Below, piece by piece: positions 1-8,099 of a DNA stretch of 64,000 bases. Both the position numbers and the translations under genes were made by a program. The notes under the pieces were generated by a model that was given only the letters and a program-made list of their open reading frames with translations, was not told the DNA's origin and searched no databases. Each line of letters begins with the position of its first letter. Position 1 is the stretch's first letter. This DNA is from Thainema sp966674685 (GTDB lineage Bacteria > Cyanobacteriota > Cyanobacteriia > Phormidesmidales > Phormidesmidaceae): the NCBI GenBank assembly GCA_966674685.1, contig CBKWJC010000001.1, forward strand, positions 92,667 to 156,666, written 5' to 3'.

Positions 1-4
1 GGCA

Positions 5-95
5 TTAATAAACGCGTCTAACAACCGGGGGAGCCTCCCTCCAGGGCGCTCCCCCGGTTGTTTAGATCTACATTTATTAAATATGCAGCTACTTA
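5..95. repeat. Family A palindromic repeat, copy A1
   Basis: Nested inverted repeat. The outer arms are TTAATAAA (5-12) and TTTATTAA (73-80). The inner 15-bp stem lies at 20-34 and 48-62 and is GC-rich. The element ends in GCAGCTACTTA (85-95), a tail shared with copies near 18.7 kb and 30.2 kb. The outer sequence, including AAACGC(G/A)TCTAA, is conserved between copies but the inner stem differs. There is no U-tract, so a plain terminator is less likely. It is cut close to the window edge, so the gene to its left is not visible. Confidence 0.75.
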
Positions 96-599
96 GTTTT
101 CATTTACATCAAGGTGCGGTGCCAGATAGATGTAGGTTACCGAACAATAGCCGATATTTCACAATCTTTTCCACGCTGAATATAAAGGCAATCGCTTGGA
201 ACAATAAGATACGTTTACCTAAAGTTGTACAGCCCTCTTTTAAGGATTGTTAAAATCGTTGCTTTTGAAAAACATGGTGATATAACAAGGGTGTCAACAT
301 TAAAGCCATAAGTCGCGAACAATTCGCGTGTACTAATCAACATGGTTGCCCCAAAATGTTGCGGTCAATTGCTCGGTGAAAGATAAAAAAGTTGTTAGGT
401 AATCGTCGCCATCGATCCGGACAATTGACATCCAAAAATCTCTGAAATTCATGACGGCTATTGAGGCTTAACTCAATATCATCGTTTTATTTCTTTGAGC
501 GCTAGCCTGCGATCGCACCTGGCTACAATGGCTTGTGTCAGTTTGCTGCGCCTGCGCTCTGTTCGCTCTATCCCTTGCAGTGTAAATATCGAGGCCATT
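96..599. other. Intergenic region, nothing recognised
   Basis: About 500 bases lie between the left-edge repeat and the first gene. The stretch is AT-rich with stops in all frames, apart from a short open extension ahead of the gene at 600. One HIP1 octamer is at 509-516. I see no RNA gene or clear operator. Confidence 0.5.
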
Positions 600-815
600 A
601 TGCAGTACTTACTTGTCGATTCTCATCAACGCTTTTTGGGCACACTCAAGTCTGAGAAAAAAATGACGTTGGGAGATGTTTTTCAAACTGAAGAATCCCA
701 AACCTATACGGTTGTCGGTATTAATCAAGCTCGGCAACATAGCAATTTGTTGAAGTCTTTAACAGTTGTAAAAGGAAATCGGATGGCTAACGCTGCTGCG
801 ACGGCTGCTGAGTAA
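600..815 (+). CDS. Small conserved cyanobacterial protein, function unknown
   Basis: 71-residue protein starting MQYLLVDSHQRFLGTL. The frame is open further upstream (from 495), but that extension is arginine/serine-rich and unlike a protein start, so the ATG at 600 is preferred. The sequence reads as a small beta-rich domain with a basic segment (KSEKKMTLGD) and an alanine-rich C-terminal end (ANAAATAAE). No catalytic motif, signal peptide or membrane segment is visible. The gene stands alone, so neighbours give no clue. I have the impression that such short proteins are conserved in cyanobacteria, but I do not assign a function. Confidence 0.6.
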   Translation: MQYLLVDSHQRFLGTLKSEKKMTLGDVFQTEESQTYTVVGINQARQHSNLLKSLTVVKGNRMANAAATAAE

Positions 816-1149
816 ACAGCAACTGTTGTACAGGCTAAATTAGAATCGATTGATGTCTTAATAGTTGTTCTTTGCTGATGGTTCTTGTCGGAGCTATCAG
901 CTTTTATTTTGAGCAAATCCGTTAATGAGGCGAGTTAAAAATCTCAGTAAAATTTCGCTTCCGAACCGCTTTGAGCAATGCTATTGATGATGAAAAAAGC
1001 GTCGATAACGTGAAAATCATTTTAGTAGAAGTCATTCAAAACTAATCTTGCCATCTCGCTAAGGTTATACCTAACGGCGCAATTCATAATAACGGAATCT
1101 GGAATTCCAAATCTGAAGCCTTCCTTTAGAAAAGCGAAGTGCTGTATAG

Positions 1150-1245
1150 CGTGAGGAGTGAGGGTGTGAGGGGCTGTAGAGGGCTGTAAAGGGGAGGAGT
1201 AACGGGGTGATAGAGTAACGGAGCAACGGGGTAACGGAGTAACGC
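1150..1245. repeat. Short tandem repeat tract (8-bp units)
   Basis: From 1198 to 1245 there are six consecutive 8-bp units of the type AGTAACGG (AGTAACGG, GGTGATAG, AGTAACGG, AGCAACGG, GGTAACGG, AGTAACGC). Just before it (1150-1195) is a looser G-rich tract built from GTGAGGAGTGAG-like and GGGCTGTA-like units. This resembles the short tandemly repeated repetitive (STRR) sequences of filamentous cyanobacteria. It lies beyond the 3' end of the polysaccharide export gene, in the otherwise empty 816-1311 gap. Confidence 0.75.
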
Positions 1246-1311
1246 AATAAATTGACCGCATTCCACCATGCACTTAACCCGTCTACCCATCTACCCAACA
1301 CTATTTTCTCC

Positions 1312-2727
1312 CTATGGCCCAAACAGATCCGATGCGCCCTCTTGGAGTGATTCAAAGAATAGCAGGAAGCCTAAAACATCCCGGAAAGGCTGTGTGACGG
1401 TATTCAGCGCATAGGTAATGCGGTTGATAAAGTTGCGGCCAACTACGATAACATCATTATTTTCGAGGGGAGGATTTTGAGATAAATCGCCTCGCAGAGC
1501 ATCCTTCCCGTCTAAATCCATCGTGACCGCTCGTCCTAGTTCTGGGTCAAACCGAATCAGGCTGACATCGCCTAAATCGGCAACATCCGGATCAGGCCCG
1601 ATTGCTGCCAGCGCATCAACAAAGCGGCTGCCGTTCGGCAATGGCAAATTGCCCACGCGCCGATTGGCATAGCTCAAGACCCGCACATTAATTTCTGGCT
1701 GGGCAATCGTAGATCGCGCCACTAAAGCGCGATCGTAAAACGGCACTTCAGAGGGATCGAGGCGATTGACAATGATGACATCGTTATTCTGAAGCCGGAC
1801 TTCCGGTAGCGCGTCCGCCTCCTGGAGTGGCGTAAACAAATCAACGGTCTCTTCTAGCAGGGAACCATCGGGTAAACGGCGCTGAATCTCGATCTGGCGC
1901 AGATCGGCTGTACCTGTGGTGCCACCGGCTGAAAGCAATGCGGTAGAGATCTGCGGGACCTGTAGCGGGTAGAATCCTGGGCGCACGACTTCTCCCACGA
2001 TCGTCACCTGGACAGGGCGTTGAGCGACGAGAGTGAGCGTTACGTCTGGATTGACTACATAGCGATCGTAGGCTAGTCGGATACGCTCTTGGGCTTCCCG
2101 CAGCGTCAATCCTTCCAGAGACACTGCCCCAAGAATAGGCAAAATGGCTCGGCCTTCTAGATCGAGGGTGACTTGACCGCTGAGATCTGGAAATCGCTGG
2201 ACGCTAATAAAAATACCGTCGCCGGGGCCAAGCCGATAGATCTCAAACGCATTTTGGCCTGGTTGCTGATATCCGTAGGGATTCAACGCAGGAGCTGATG
2301 GACTGAGTGGACTAGGAAAAATTTGATACTGGGGATTGGATGGCAAATTGTTGGGGTCGTCGGAATAATCAATGTTGGGCGCTGCCGGAAGCAGCTCATC
2401 AGCCGGGCGCAGCGTTGGCTCGGTAAACAGCTCCTCCGGCGACGCCTCATCAATAGGCGGATCGGACTCTTCGCTCAATCGCTCCTCGTTGTCCGATGAC
2501 TGCTTGTTGGTGACCTCGGCCAAAACTGGGGCAGATGCCTCTCGGCGATGAAAAGTAGTGTGATGCGCGATCGCACCTTCAGCACCTTTAGCACTTTTAG
2601 GAGTCTCAACCTGCAACTCCTGCGATCCAGCCGCAAGCACAATCGGTGCAAATCCTAGCCAAATTAACGTTGCGTTGACGACAACCGAAGTTGCGTATTT
2701 GAGCCAGTATGTAGGTCTTGTGATCAT
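1312..2727 (-). CDS. Polysaccharide export protein (Wza/BexD-like, SLBB domains)
   Basis: Probable outer-membrane polysaccharide export protein of about 471 residues. The start was moved to the ATG at 2727, because the upstream codon at 2745 is TTG. An N-terminal hydrophobic segment ending around VLAAGS looks like a signal peptide. A long acidic, proline-rich linker follows, then the export domain (YRLGPGDGIFISVQRFPDLSGQ) and SLBB-type repeats (VTIVGEVVRPGFYPL; NNDVIIVNR; NNDVIVVGR). A hydrophobic stretch near the C-terminus may be the membrane helix. In this family the protein forms the outer-membrane channel for exopolysaccharide. It is last in a minus-strand group with a cyanoexosortase and a sugar aminotransferase-type enzyme, which fits cell-surface polymer work. 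Confidence 0.9.
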   Translation of the reverse strand: MITRPTYWLKYATSVVVNATLIWLGFAPIVLAAGSQELQVETPKSAKGAEGAIAHHTTFHRREASAPVLAEVTNKQSSDNEERLSEESDPPIDEASPEELFTEPTLRPADELLPAAPNIDYSDDPNNLPSNPQYQIFPSPLSPSAPALNPYGYQQPGQNAFEIYRLGPGDGIFISVQRFPDLSGQVTLDLEGRAILPILGAVSLEGLTLREAQERIRLAYDRYVVNPDVTLTLVAQRPVQVTIVGEVVRPGFYPLQVPQISTALLSAGGTTGTADLRQIEIQRRLPDGSLLEETVDLFTPLQEADALPEVRLQNNDVIIVNRLDPSEVPFYDRALVARSTIAQPEINVRVLSYANRRVGNLPLPNGSRFVDALAAIGPDPDVADLGDVSLIRFDPELGRAVTMDLDGKDALRGDLSQNPPLENNDVIVVGRNFINRITYALNTVTQPFRDVLGFLLFFESLQEGASDLFGP

Positions 2728-2764
2728 GGGGCAAAGCGGCGGCAATGATTCGCTGTATTGTCCA

Positions 2765-3535
2765 TCAAGACGCCGATGGATTCAAGGATTGTTCCAATAA
2801 TTGCGTATGAACGGCTTGGCCTAGTTCACTGATTTGGCTGCGGTAGTCGTCCAGATTGCCAAACGGTTTAATGGGCAAAATTATGCTGACTGCGATCCAA
2901 GGCGTGCGCTCTCCCTGCCGCAGTTGACTGCGCTGATCGGCCCAAAACCAGGGTTTAGCTGAGGCGCTGCCGCCATCAGGCGACGCGTACCACTGCAAAA
3001 GGGCGTAGGTGGCCTGCTGGTTCCAGCCCCGCAGGTAGCGGGCGTTAACCGTGACGGTGCGATCGCGAGTTGGATCGCTGACGGAAAACTGTAGCCGTCG
3101 CAGTGAATCGGTTTTCCAGTCTGGTGCTTGCGATCGCGAATTCAAAGCTCGGCCTAGAAATCCGTTCAGGTCAATCCACTCCACCTGTGGCTGCTTATCA
3201 TGCCAGTCCTGCGGCAGGATAAATAGCAAAAACTGATCGGGATCAGCCGTAGGCGAAGTAGCCTCCATATTTTGAAATGACCATTTGTGGTTGCCAATTG
3301 GCAGGACAAGTTGCTCAATCTCTCGCCAGTTGGGCAGTTCCAGACCATTGTCCCGCAGCGATCGCAACTGCTCAATTTGTGGCACTTTGGGATCATTCGA
3401 CCAGGCCCATTGCCCATTGAAATAGTGAGGAATGGCGCTGGCTAGGGCAATCAGTACCAAGATCAGTGCGATCGCAAGGCGACGAATGGGAAACTGCTGG
3501 ATTGATCGCTGGGGCTTAGCCGGAAGTTGAGTCAT
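2765..3535 (-). CDS. Cyanoexosortase A system-associated protein (EpsI-like)
   Basis: 256 residues. There is one N-terminal membrane segment (about residues 18-38, LAIALILVLIALASAIPHYF), then a soluble domain with the pattern of EpsI-type exosortase partners: NHKWSFQNM, LFILPQDWHDKQPQVEWID, VNARYLRGWNQQATYALLQW. Family knowledge: such proteins sit beside exosortases and are thought to act on the outer face of the membrane during protein sorting or polymer export; the exact reaction is not settled. It lies 37 nt before the export gene and 175 nt after the exosortase gene. The gap to the exosortase holds a degenerate GTAGGGGCG-type palindrome. Confidence 0.8.
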   Translation of the reverse strand: MTQLPAKPQRSIQQFPIRRLAIALILVLIALASAIPHYFNGQWAWSNDPKVPQIEQLRSLRDNGLELPNWREIEQLVLPIGNHKWSFQNMEATSPTADPDQFLLFILPQDWHDKQPQVEWIDLNGFLGRALNSRSQAPDWKTDSLRRLQFSVSDPTRDRTVTVNARYLRGWNQQATYALLQWYASPDGGSASAKPWFWADQRSQLRQGERTPWIAVSIILPIKPFGNLDDYRSQISELGQAVHTQLLEQSLNPSAS

Positions 3536-3599
3536 TGCCTTTTTGTCTTGCCCTAGGTATGGTTACGCGACTGTTCAAAAATCGTGGTGTTTGTCGAAG

Positions 3600-3660
3600 T
3601 GCGGTAGGGGCGTTAGCGTAGCTATGCCCGTAGGGCTATATGGCTACTCGCCCTTACCCT
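3600..3660. repeat. Degenerate GTAGGGGCG...CGCCC(T)TAC palindrome
   Basis: In the gap between the exosortase and its associated gene, GTAGGGGCG near 3605 is matched by CGCCCTTAC near 3650, with imperfect pairing between them. The same theme appears as a perfect 28-bp palindrome at 32766-32793 and as a degenerate copy around 31755-31790. I take it as a decayed intergenic repeat. Confidence 0.5.
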
Positions 3661-3710
3661 AATGCTGATGCCAGACGAGAATTTGTCACAGGATAGATGG
3701 CCATTCGTTT

Positions 3711-4616
3711 TTAGCCGGATGTAGGTGCGGTGGACGATGCTTCCGGAATCAATCGGTCAATCCACTGCAACAGCACAATCAGCAGCAGTAGCGACAGCGC
3801 CGAATAGACATCGCCGCCCCAGCTTTCGTGCAGCCAGTGAAACGCCCCTTCGCGCCCCGTGCCGTGAAAATAGGTCAGCGCCGCATTTCGCACAATGTTG
3901 GCCGACACGCTGACGGCCACAACCCCGCCCAGAAATAATCCACTCTTGAAACGAGACGAAATTACGCCCGTCCAATAGAGCAGCATTAAGCCGACATATA
4001 GACTGGTAAACAGCATTTTAAGTCCGGCACAGTGGGGAGCGACTTCGACCGGGCTGTTGAAGTTGCCGTTGACATACAAATAAATCTGCTCAATATGCAC
4101 CTGCACTCCGGTCTGCTGCAAGATAAAGCCAGCCGTGCCCGCAATAAATCGCTGTAGCGGCAAGATATACGGCTCAATCAGATAGGGTAGCTGGTTTGGC
4201 GTGGCCAGAAATACCAGCAGGAGTGGAAAGCCCTGGAGACGGAATCCAGCCCAGCCCTTGAGCGATAAACACAGCCCCGCCAGCACCAGCGGAAATGAAA
4301 AGTTGATTAAATCTGGTAGACGGCTGAGATAGAACACGCTGCCCAGGATTAAACAGGCAATTCCTAAAGGATGAGTGGCATCCGGCAGCTTACGCCAGCG
4401 CGATCGCAGATTCCAGGCAATATAGGCGGCAAAGGGCAAGCCAATCAGGCCGTGGCTAAAGTACTCATGCTGAATGCTGATCGAGTTTTTGACTAGCCAG
4501 CCATGTACCCAGTGAACCAAGAGCGGTGCATAGAGGATCACCAGCAGAACTGCGATCGCAACATCCAGCGCATATCGTTCAATGGCGACGGGGACTTTCC
4601 GTTTCAGATGCATCAT
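3711..4616 (-). CDS. Cyanoexosortase (exosortase/archaeosortase family, type A)
   Basis: 301-residue polytopic membrane protein. Exosortases are membrane transpeptidase-like enzymes that process PEP-CTERM-type sorting signals. The three conserved residues are present: Cys196 in VAPHCAGLKML, Arg243 in ANIVRNAAL and His263 in FHWLHESWGGD. The HEYFSHG segment near residue 50 is also typical. The adjacent associated protein and export gene mark it as the cyanobacterial type A system. I see no PEP-CTERM substrate within the window, so the targets must be elsewhere. It begins 22 nt after the stop of the aminotransferase gene, so the two are probably co-transcribed. Confidence 0.88.
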   Translation of the reverse strand: MMHLKRKVPVAIERYALDVAIAVLLVILYAPLLVHWVHGWLVKNSISIQHEYFSHGLIGLPFAAYIAWNLRSRWRKLPDATHPLGIACLILGSVFYLSRLPDLINFSFPLVLAGLCLSLKGWAGFRLQGFPLLLVFLATPNQLPYLIEPYILPLQRFIAGTAGFILQQTGVQVHIEQIYLYVNGNFNSPVEVAPHCAGLKMLFTSLYVGLMLLYWTGVISSRFKSGLFLGGVVAVSVSANIVRNAALTYFHGTGREGAFHWLHESWGGDVYSALSLLLLIVLLQWIDRLIPEASSTAPTSG

Positions 4617-4638
4617 TGTGTTTATCCTTATCCGGCCC

Positions 4639-5853
4639 TTATCCGGCCAGTGATGACCAAGGCATTTGAGTTTCTGTCGCAGTCGCGACGATTGTTTTAA
4701 TCGTATCCGCTACCCGGTCAACCTGAGCGTCCGTCAGTCCTGGATACATCGGTAGCGACAGAATTTCGCGGCTGAGCGCTTCTGCATGGGGAAACTGACC
4801 TGCTTCATAGCCAAGCTCTTGAAAACCCGGTTGCAAATGGCAGGGAATGGGATAGTGAATGCCAGCGCTAATTTGCTGTTCGGTCAGTTGAGTCTGGAGC
4901 TGATTGCGATCAATCGGACAGTCCGCCGTCAACCGCACCACATATAAATGATAGACATGCCCCAGATCGCTGTGGTTTTCAATCGGCACTAAACCGTGCG
5001 ATCGCAAGGATGCAAGCTGTTCGTCGTAGCGGCAGGCGATCCGGTTGCGGTCGGCATTCCAGTTGACTAGATGAGGCAGCTTAACGTTCAGAACTGCGGC
5101 CTGAATCGAGTCCAAGCGGCTATTGGTGCCGTTGCCTTCGGTATGAACATATTTACGAGTGGCCCCATAGTTCCGTAGAGATCGCACCGTGCGAGCCACA
5201 TCCGCATCACGAGTGAGCAGCATGCCGCCATCACCAAATGCGCCCAAGTTTTTACTGGGATAGAAGCTAAAGGCAGCAGCAACGCCGATCGAACCTGCTC
5301 GGTAGCCTTCCCGTTCTGCTAAATGAGCCTGGGCCGCATCTTCAAACACGATCAGGTCGTAGGTGCTGGCTAAATCCAGTAGGCGACGGGGCGACACCAT
5401 TTGACCATAGAGATGAACCGGAATAATCGCTCGTGTCCGGCTGGTAATTGCTTTTTCAGCAGCGGTTAGGTCAATCAGCGCCGTTGTCGGATCGCAGTCC
5501 ACCATCACGGGCGTTGCCCCGGTGCGGAGAATGCCGATTAGTGTGGCAATAAACGTATTGGCAGGCAAGATTACCTCGTCGCCTGGCCCAATCCCGCAGG
5601 CTGACAGTCCAAGTGCGATCGCATCCGTGCCGGAAGCAACACCTATTCCATACTGTGTGCCACTGAGAGCGGCAAAATCAGTTTCCAACTTGGCTAAAGC
5701 TCTACCAAGGACAAAATCGCCTTGCTCAATAACAGCCTGGATTGACTGCTGAATCTGATCCGCAATCGGCTGATGCATGCAGGATAAATCAACGAACGGA
5801 ATAGGCGTAGTTGCGCTGTCACTGGCCGGGTTACTCGTCGCAGGATGACTCAT
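4639..5853 (-). CDS. DegT/DnrJ/EryC1/StrS family PLP-dependent aminotransferase
   Basis: 404 residues, the normal size for nucleotide-sugar aminotransferases of this family. These enzymes transfer an amino group to keto-sugars used in surface polysaccharides. Visible features are the start domain IPFVDLSCMHQPI, the GTDAIALGL and DEVILPANTFIAT motifs, VFEDAAQAHLAE (the Asp that contacts the PLP ring nitrogen) and SFYPSKNLGAFGDGG with the Schiff-base lysine at 201. The C-terminal part has the substrate-loop pattern HVYHLYVVRL. It is first in the four-gene minus-strand group that ends with the export protein. Which sugar it uses cannot be read from the sequence. Confidence 0.92.
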   Translation of the reverse strand: MSHPATSNPASDSATTPIPFVDLSCMHQPIADQIQQSIQAVIEQGDFVLGRALAKLETDFAALSGTQYGIGVASGTDAIALGLSACGIGPGDEVILPANTFIATLIGILRTGATPVMVDCDPTTALIDLTAAEKAITSRTRAIIPVHLYGQMVSPRRLLDLASTYDLIVFEDAAQAHLAEREGYRAGSIGVAAAFSFYPSKNLGAFGDGGMLLTRDADVARTVRSLRNYGATRKYVHTEGNGTNSRLDSIQAAVLNVKLPHLVNWNADRNRIACRYDEQLASLRSHGLVPIENHSDLGHVYHLYVVRLTADCPIDRNQLQTQLTEQQISAGIHYPIPCHLQPGFQELGYEAGQFPHAEALSREILSLPMYPGLTDAQVDRVADTIKTIVATATETQMPWSSLAG

Positions 5854-6321
5854 AGTTTAAGCACGAAAGGGATAAGGTGAGTCGAGCGATCGCATCTGCT
5901 TGCTCTAACTCTGTTATGAAGGATCAGCTTTCGATTGAACACCCTTAGACCATGAAGTGTCTGTGAAGAAATACCTAGTCGGGTTCTTCATTTGCAAGGT
6001 GCAAGACGTGGGTAGACTCATATCTCGCACCTTATAAAACCGAAACCAAACGGGTGATATTACAAGAGGTGAGTAACCCAACTTCGAATTTCATGAACTA
6101 GGATCAATCGGTGGCTCAAGCCTAAGTTTGCTAACTTCAGCATTCCCGTACCCATCCACCTGATTGCGAATTGCCTAAAATTTCCCCAAAATTACGGAGA
6201 ATTGACAATTTGTCTGGTATGACGTTTAGGGATCTGGAACAAGTGTGGAATTTCCCTAGTCAAACTTTGTACGATAGTTAGCGAATGATCTTGGTTCCGA
6301 TTGGTGTCCTCATCTTGCATT
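5854..6321. other. Divergent intergenic region with a minimal repeat copy
   Basis: This 468-nt region separates the minus-strand aminotransferase operon from the plus-strand TPR gene and must hold both promoters. Inside it, AAGGTGCAAGA (5996-6006) faces TATCTCGCACCTT (6021-6033). These are the arms of the family F repeat seen at 46.5 and 48.6 kb, here with almost no core. No other structure is evident. Confidence 0.55.
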
Positions 6322-7098
6322 ATGAAATTGCTGACGCATCCACCTGCTTTTGTGTATTCTTCGTCCCACAGTTTAGTTTCTCGCCCAGCAGCTAAACCCC
6401 GCCACCTATATCGGATTTTGCTAACGGCAACCGTGATCGCGTCGCTGTGGGGTTTACCAATGGCGGTACAGGCCGCTACGCCAGCGGATCGCAAAAATCC
6501 GATGGTCTACACTGCATCTAACGGTCGCATGACGGTGGATCAGCATTTCAATCGCGGTCTCCAGCGGGTGAGCCAGGGAGACTTTACGGGCGCGATCGCA
6601 GATTTCAGTACTGTGATTGAGCGGCAGCCTGATGCCCTGGAAGCCTACAGTAACCGGGCTTTGGCTTATGTCCAGGTTGAAAATTATGCAGCCGCCTTAG
6701 CTGATGTGGAACAGGTACTCCAGCTCGATCCCAGCAACTATGAGGCCATGAATCATCGCGGCATTATTCGCGCTCAACAGGGTGAGTATCAGGCGGCAGT
6801 GACAGACTTTACCCAGTCGCTCTCATTCAAACCCAACTACGCCGAAGCCCTCTATAACCGAGGCATGGCTTATTACAGCTTGGAAAACTATCCGGCTGCG
6901 ATCGCAGATTTCACCAATGCACTAGAAATTCAACCCAATGCTGCCGAAGTCTACGGTCAGCGAGGACTGGCTCACTATGCAATGGGCAACCGCCGCCGCG
7001 CCATGTCAGACTTACGCTTTGCCGCAGATTTATTCCAATCCCAAGGCAACCGTGCAGGCCACCAGCAAACCCTGGCTCTGATTGAACAAATTCGCTAG
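6322..7098 (+). CDS. Secreted tetratricopeptide repeat protein
   Basis: 258 residues from the ATG at 6322. The frame is open to a TTG at 6301, but the ATG is the more normal start. An N-terminal hydrophobic segment (ILLTATVIASLWGLPMAVQA) ends in an AxA-type cleavage site, so export across the inner membrane is likely. At least four TPR units follow from about residue 75 (GDFTGAIADFSTVIERQPDA; ENYAAALADVEQVLQLDPSN; GEYQAAVTDFTQSLSFKPNY; ENYPAAIADFTNALEIQPNA). TPRs are protein-binding scaffolds. No partner is suggested by the neighbours. Confidence 0.88.
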   Translation: MKLLTHPPAFVYSSSHSLVSRPAAKPRHLYRILLTATVIASLWGLPMAVQAATPADRKNPMVYTASNGRMTVDQHFNRGLQRVSQGDFTGAIADFSTVIERQPDALEAYSNRALAYVQVENYAAALADVEQVLQLDPSNYEAMNHRGIIRAQQGEYQAAVTDFTQSLSFKPNYAEALYNRGMAYYSLENYPAAIADFTNALEIQPNAAEVYGQRGLAHYAMGNRRRAMSDLRFAADLFQSQGNRAGHQQTLALIEQIR

Positions 7099-7100
7099 AA

Positions 7101-7200
7101 AGATTAGACTCCCCTCATAAAAACTGATTTTTATTTTTTGTGAACGTTAGGCCCTACTTAACGTTCACAAAAAATCGTTTGGGTTCTTTCTAGTCAGATT
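7101..7200. repeat. Family D palindromic repeat, copy D1
   Basis: A perfect 17-bp stem (7133-7149 and 7159-7175) with a 9-nt loop, just downstream of the TPR gene. The right flank (7176-7200), read on the minus strand, gives AATCTGACTAGAAAGAACCC, which recurs at 43246 (copy D2) and 48461 (copy D3). The core GTGAACGTTA hairpin recurs in degenerate form in D3 but not in D2. It could also act as a terminator, but the shared flanks mark it as a dispersed repeat. Confidence 0.75.
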
Positions 7201-7224
7201 CGATACAAGAAATACTATTCCGTA

Positions 7225-7340
7225 ATATCAGTTCTGCAATTTAGTGCTACAGACGAGTCCCAGTGCTGAGTACTGAAGTGCGATTCGCCTCTCGCCTCAC
7301 GATACTAGCAATTGATGTGTAGCCACAGTTAAGAGAAACG
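7225..7340. repeat. Family G repeat, copy G1 (simple-repeat cargo)
   Basis: It starts ATATCAGTTCTGCAATTT... (7225-7250), identical over 26 bases to 19672-19697. It ends with GTAGCCACAGTTAAGAGAAACG (to 7340), close to 19817-19839 and, inverted, to 14463-14490. Between the ends is a mixture of CAGTGCTGAGTACTGA and CCTCTCGCCTCAC micro-repeats. The two ends are imperfect inverted copies of each other. It occupies most of the 7099-7413 gap. Confidence 0.65.
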
Positions 7341-7413
7341 ATATAAGTTCTAACGGACTGGTGATGTCCAGAGCGTATTGCATCGCTAGCATAGAAGCAT
7401 AGCTAGCACTACG

Positions 7414-7899
7414 ATGTTGAAGATGCAACGAATTCAGCGCGTTTTGATTGTACTGGTCTGCATCTGTGCGATCGCGCTTTCAGCTTGCTTAGGGCCGCGC
7501 TCAGCCGACTCTAATGCGCCAGTAACCAGCGAAACGACTGAGGTGACTGACACCCAGTCCAACTCCAGCGCAGAAGAGCGGGATAGACCAGCCGATCTAA
7601 ACCTATCGAGCGAGGAGCAGGCCAAAATTTCTGATATTGCTTATCTGTCTGGACGGGCAAACACAGCCCCTGTCCACGAACGAATTGTTTTTCTATCACT
7701 CAAATATGATCTGGATCGAGTCACCCTTGAGAATGTGCTGTACGACTATCTCCGGGAACATGGCGGTTTCAAGGGCGATTCCAACTTTACCCGCACGATT
7801 TATGACATCCGCGATCGCTACGATCTATCAACTCAAGAAATTGCTCAGATTCTAATGGACTACAAATCCTGGCTCAGCCTTAATAAATCGCCGATATAG
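7414..7899 (+). CDS. Putative lipoprotein, conserved cyanobacterial, function unknown
   Basis: 161 residues. The N-terminus has a type II signal peptide (VLIVLVCICAIALSAC) with lipobox LSAC, so the mature protein should be lipid-anchored at the cysteine. A low-complexity Ser/Thr/Glu linker follows (residues 35-65), then a compact helical domain (LSSEEQAKISDIAYLSGRAN ... LSTQEIAQILMDYKSWLS). No enzyme motif is visible. It converges on groEL, with a shared bidirectional terminator at 8017-8049. Confidence 0.7.
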   Translation: MLKMQRIQRVLIVLVCICAIALSACLGPRSADSNAPVTSETTEVTDTQSNSSAEERDRPADLNLSSEEQAKISDIAYLSGRANTAPVHERIVFLSLKYDLDRVTLENVLYDYLREHGGFKGDSNFTRTIYDIRDRYDLSTQEIAQILMDYKSWLSLNKSPI

Positions 7900-8016
7900 G
7901 AATTGGGTAGTAGCTGATGGTTAGTGGTTGATGAAAGTGCGATCGCAAACTCTCTCTACCATTTCTCGTTACACCCAAATAACCCCTATCAACCACTAAC
8001 CACCAACCATCAACAA

Positions 8017-8049
8017 AAAAGGGACTGCCACATCTCGACAGTCCCTTTT
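8017..8049. terminator. Bidirectional rho-independent terminator
   Basis: An 11-bp stem, AAAAGGGACTG / CAGTCCCTTTT (8017-8027, 8039-8049), with an 11-nt loop. On the minus strand it is followed by a run of T. It lies between the stop of the plus-strand lipoprotein gene and the stop of groEL on the minus strand, so it can end both transcripts. Confidence 0.85.
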
Positions 8050-8099
8050 CAACTTACCTATTCAAATTAAGCTTAACTAACTAACTGATATGCTCAGTC

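Noticed and set aside
6192..6494. Minus-strand 100-codon frame
   Set aside because: It is antisense to the signal peptide and start of the TPR gene and has no recognisable domain.
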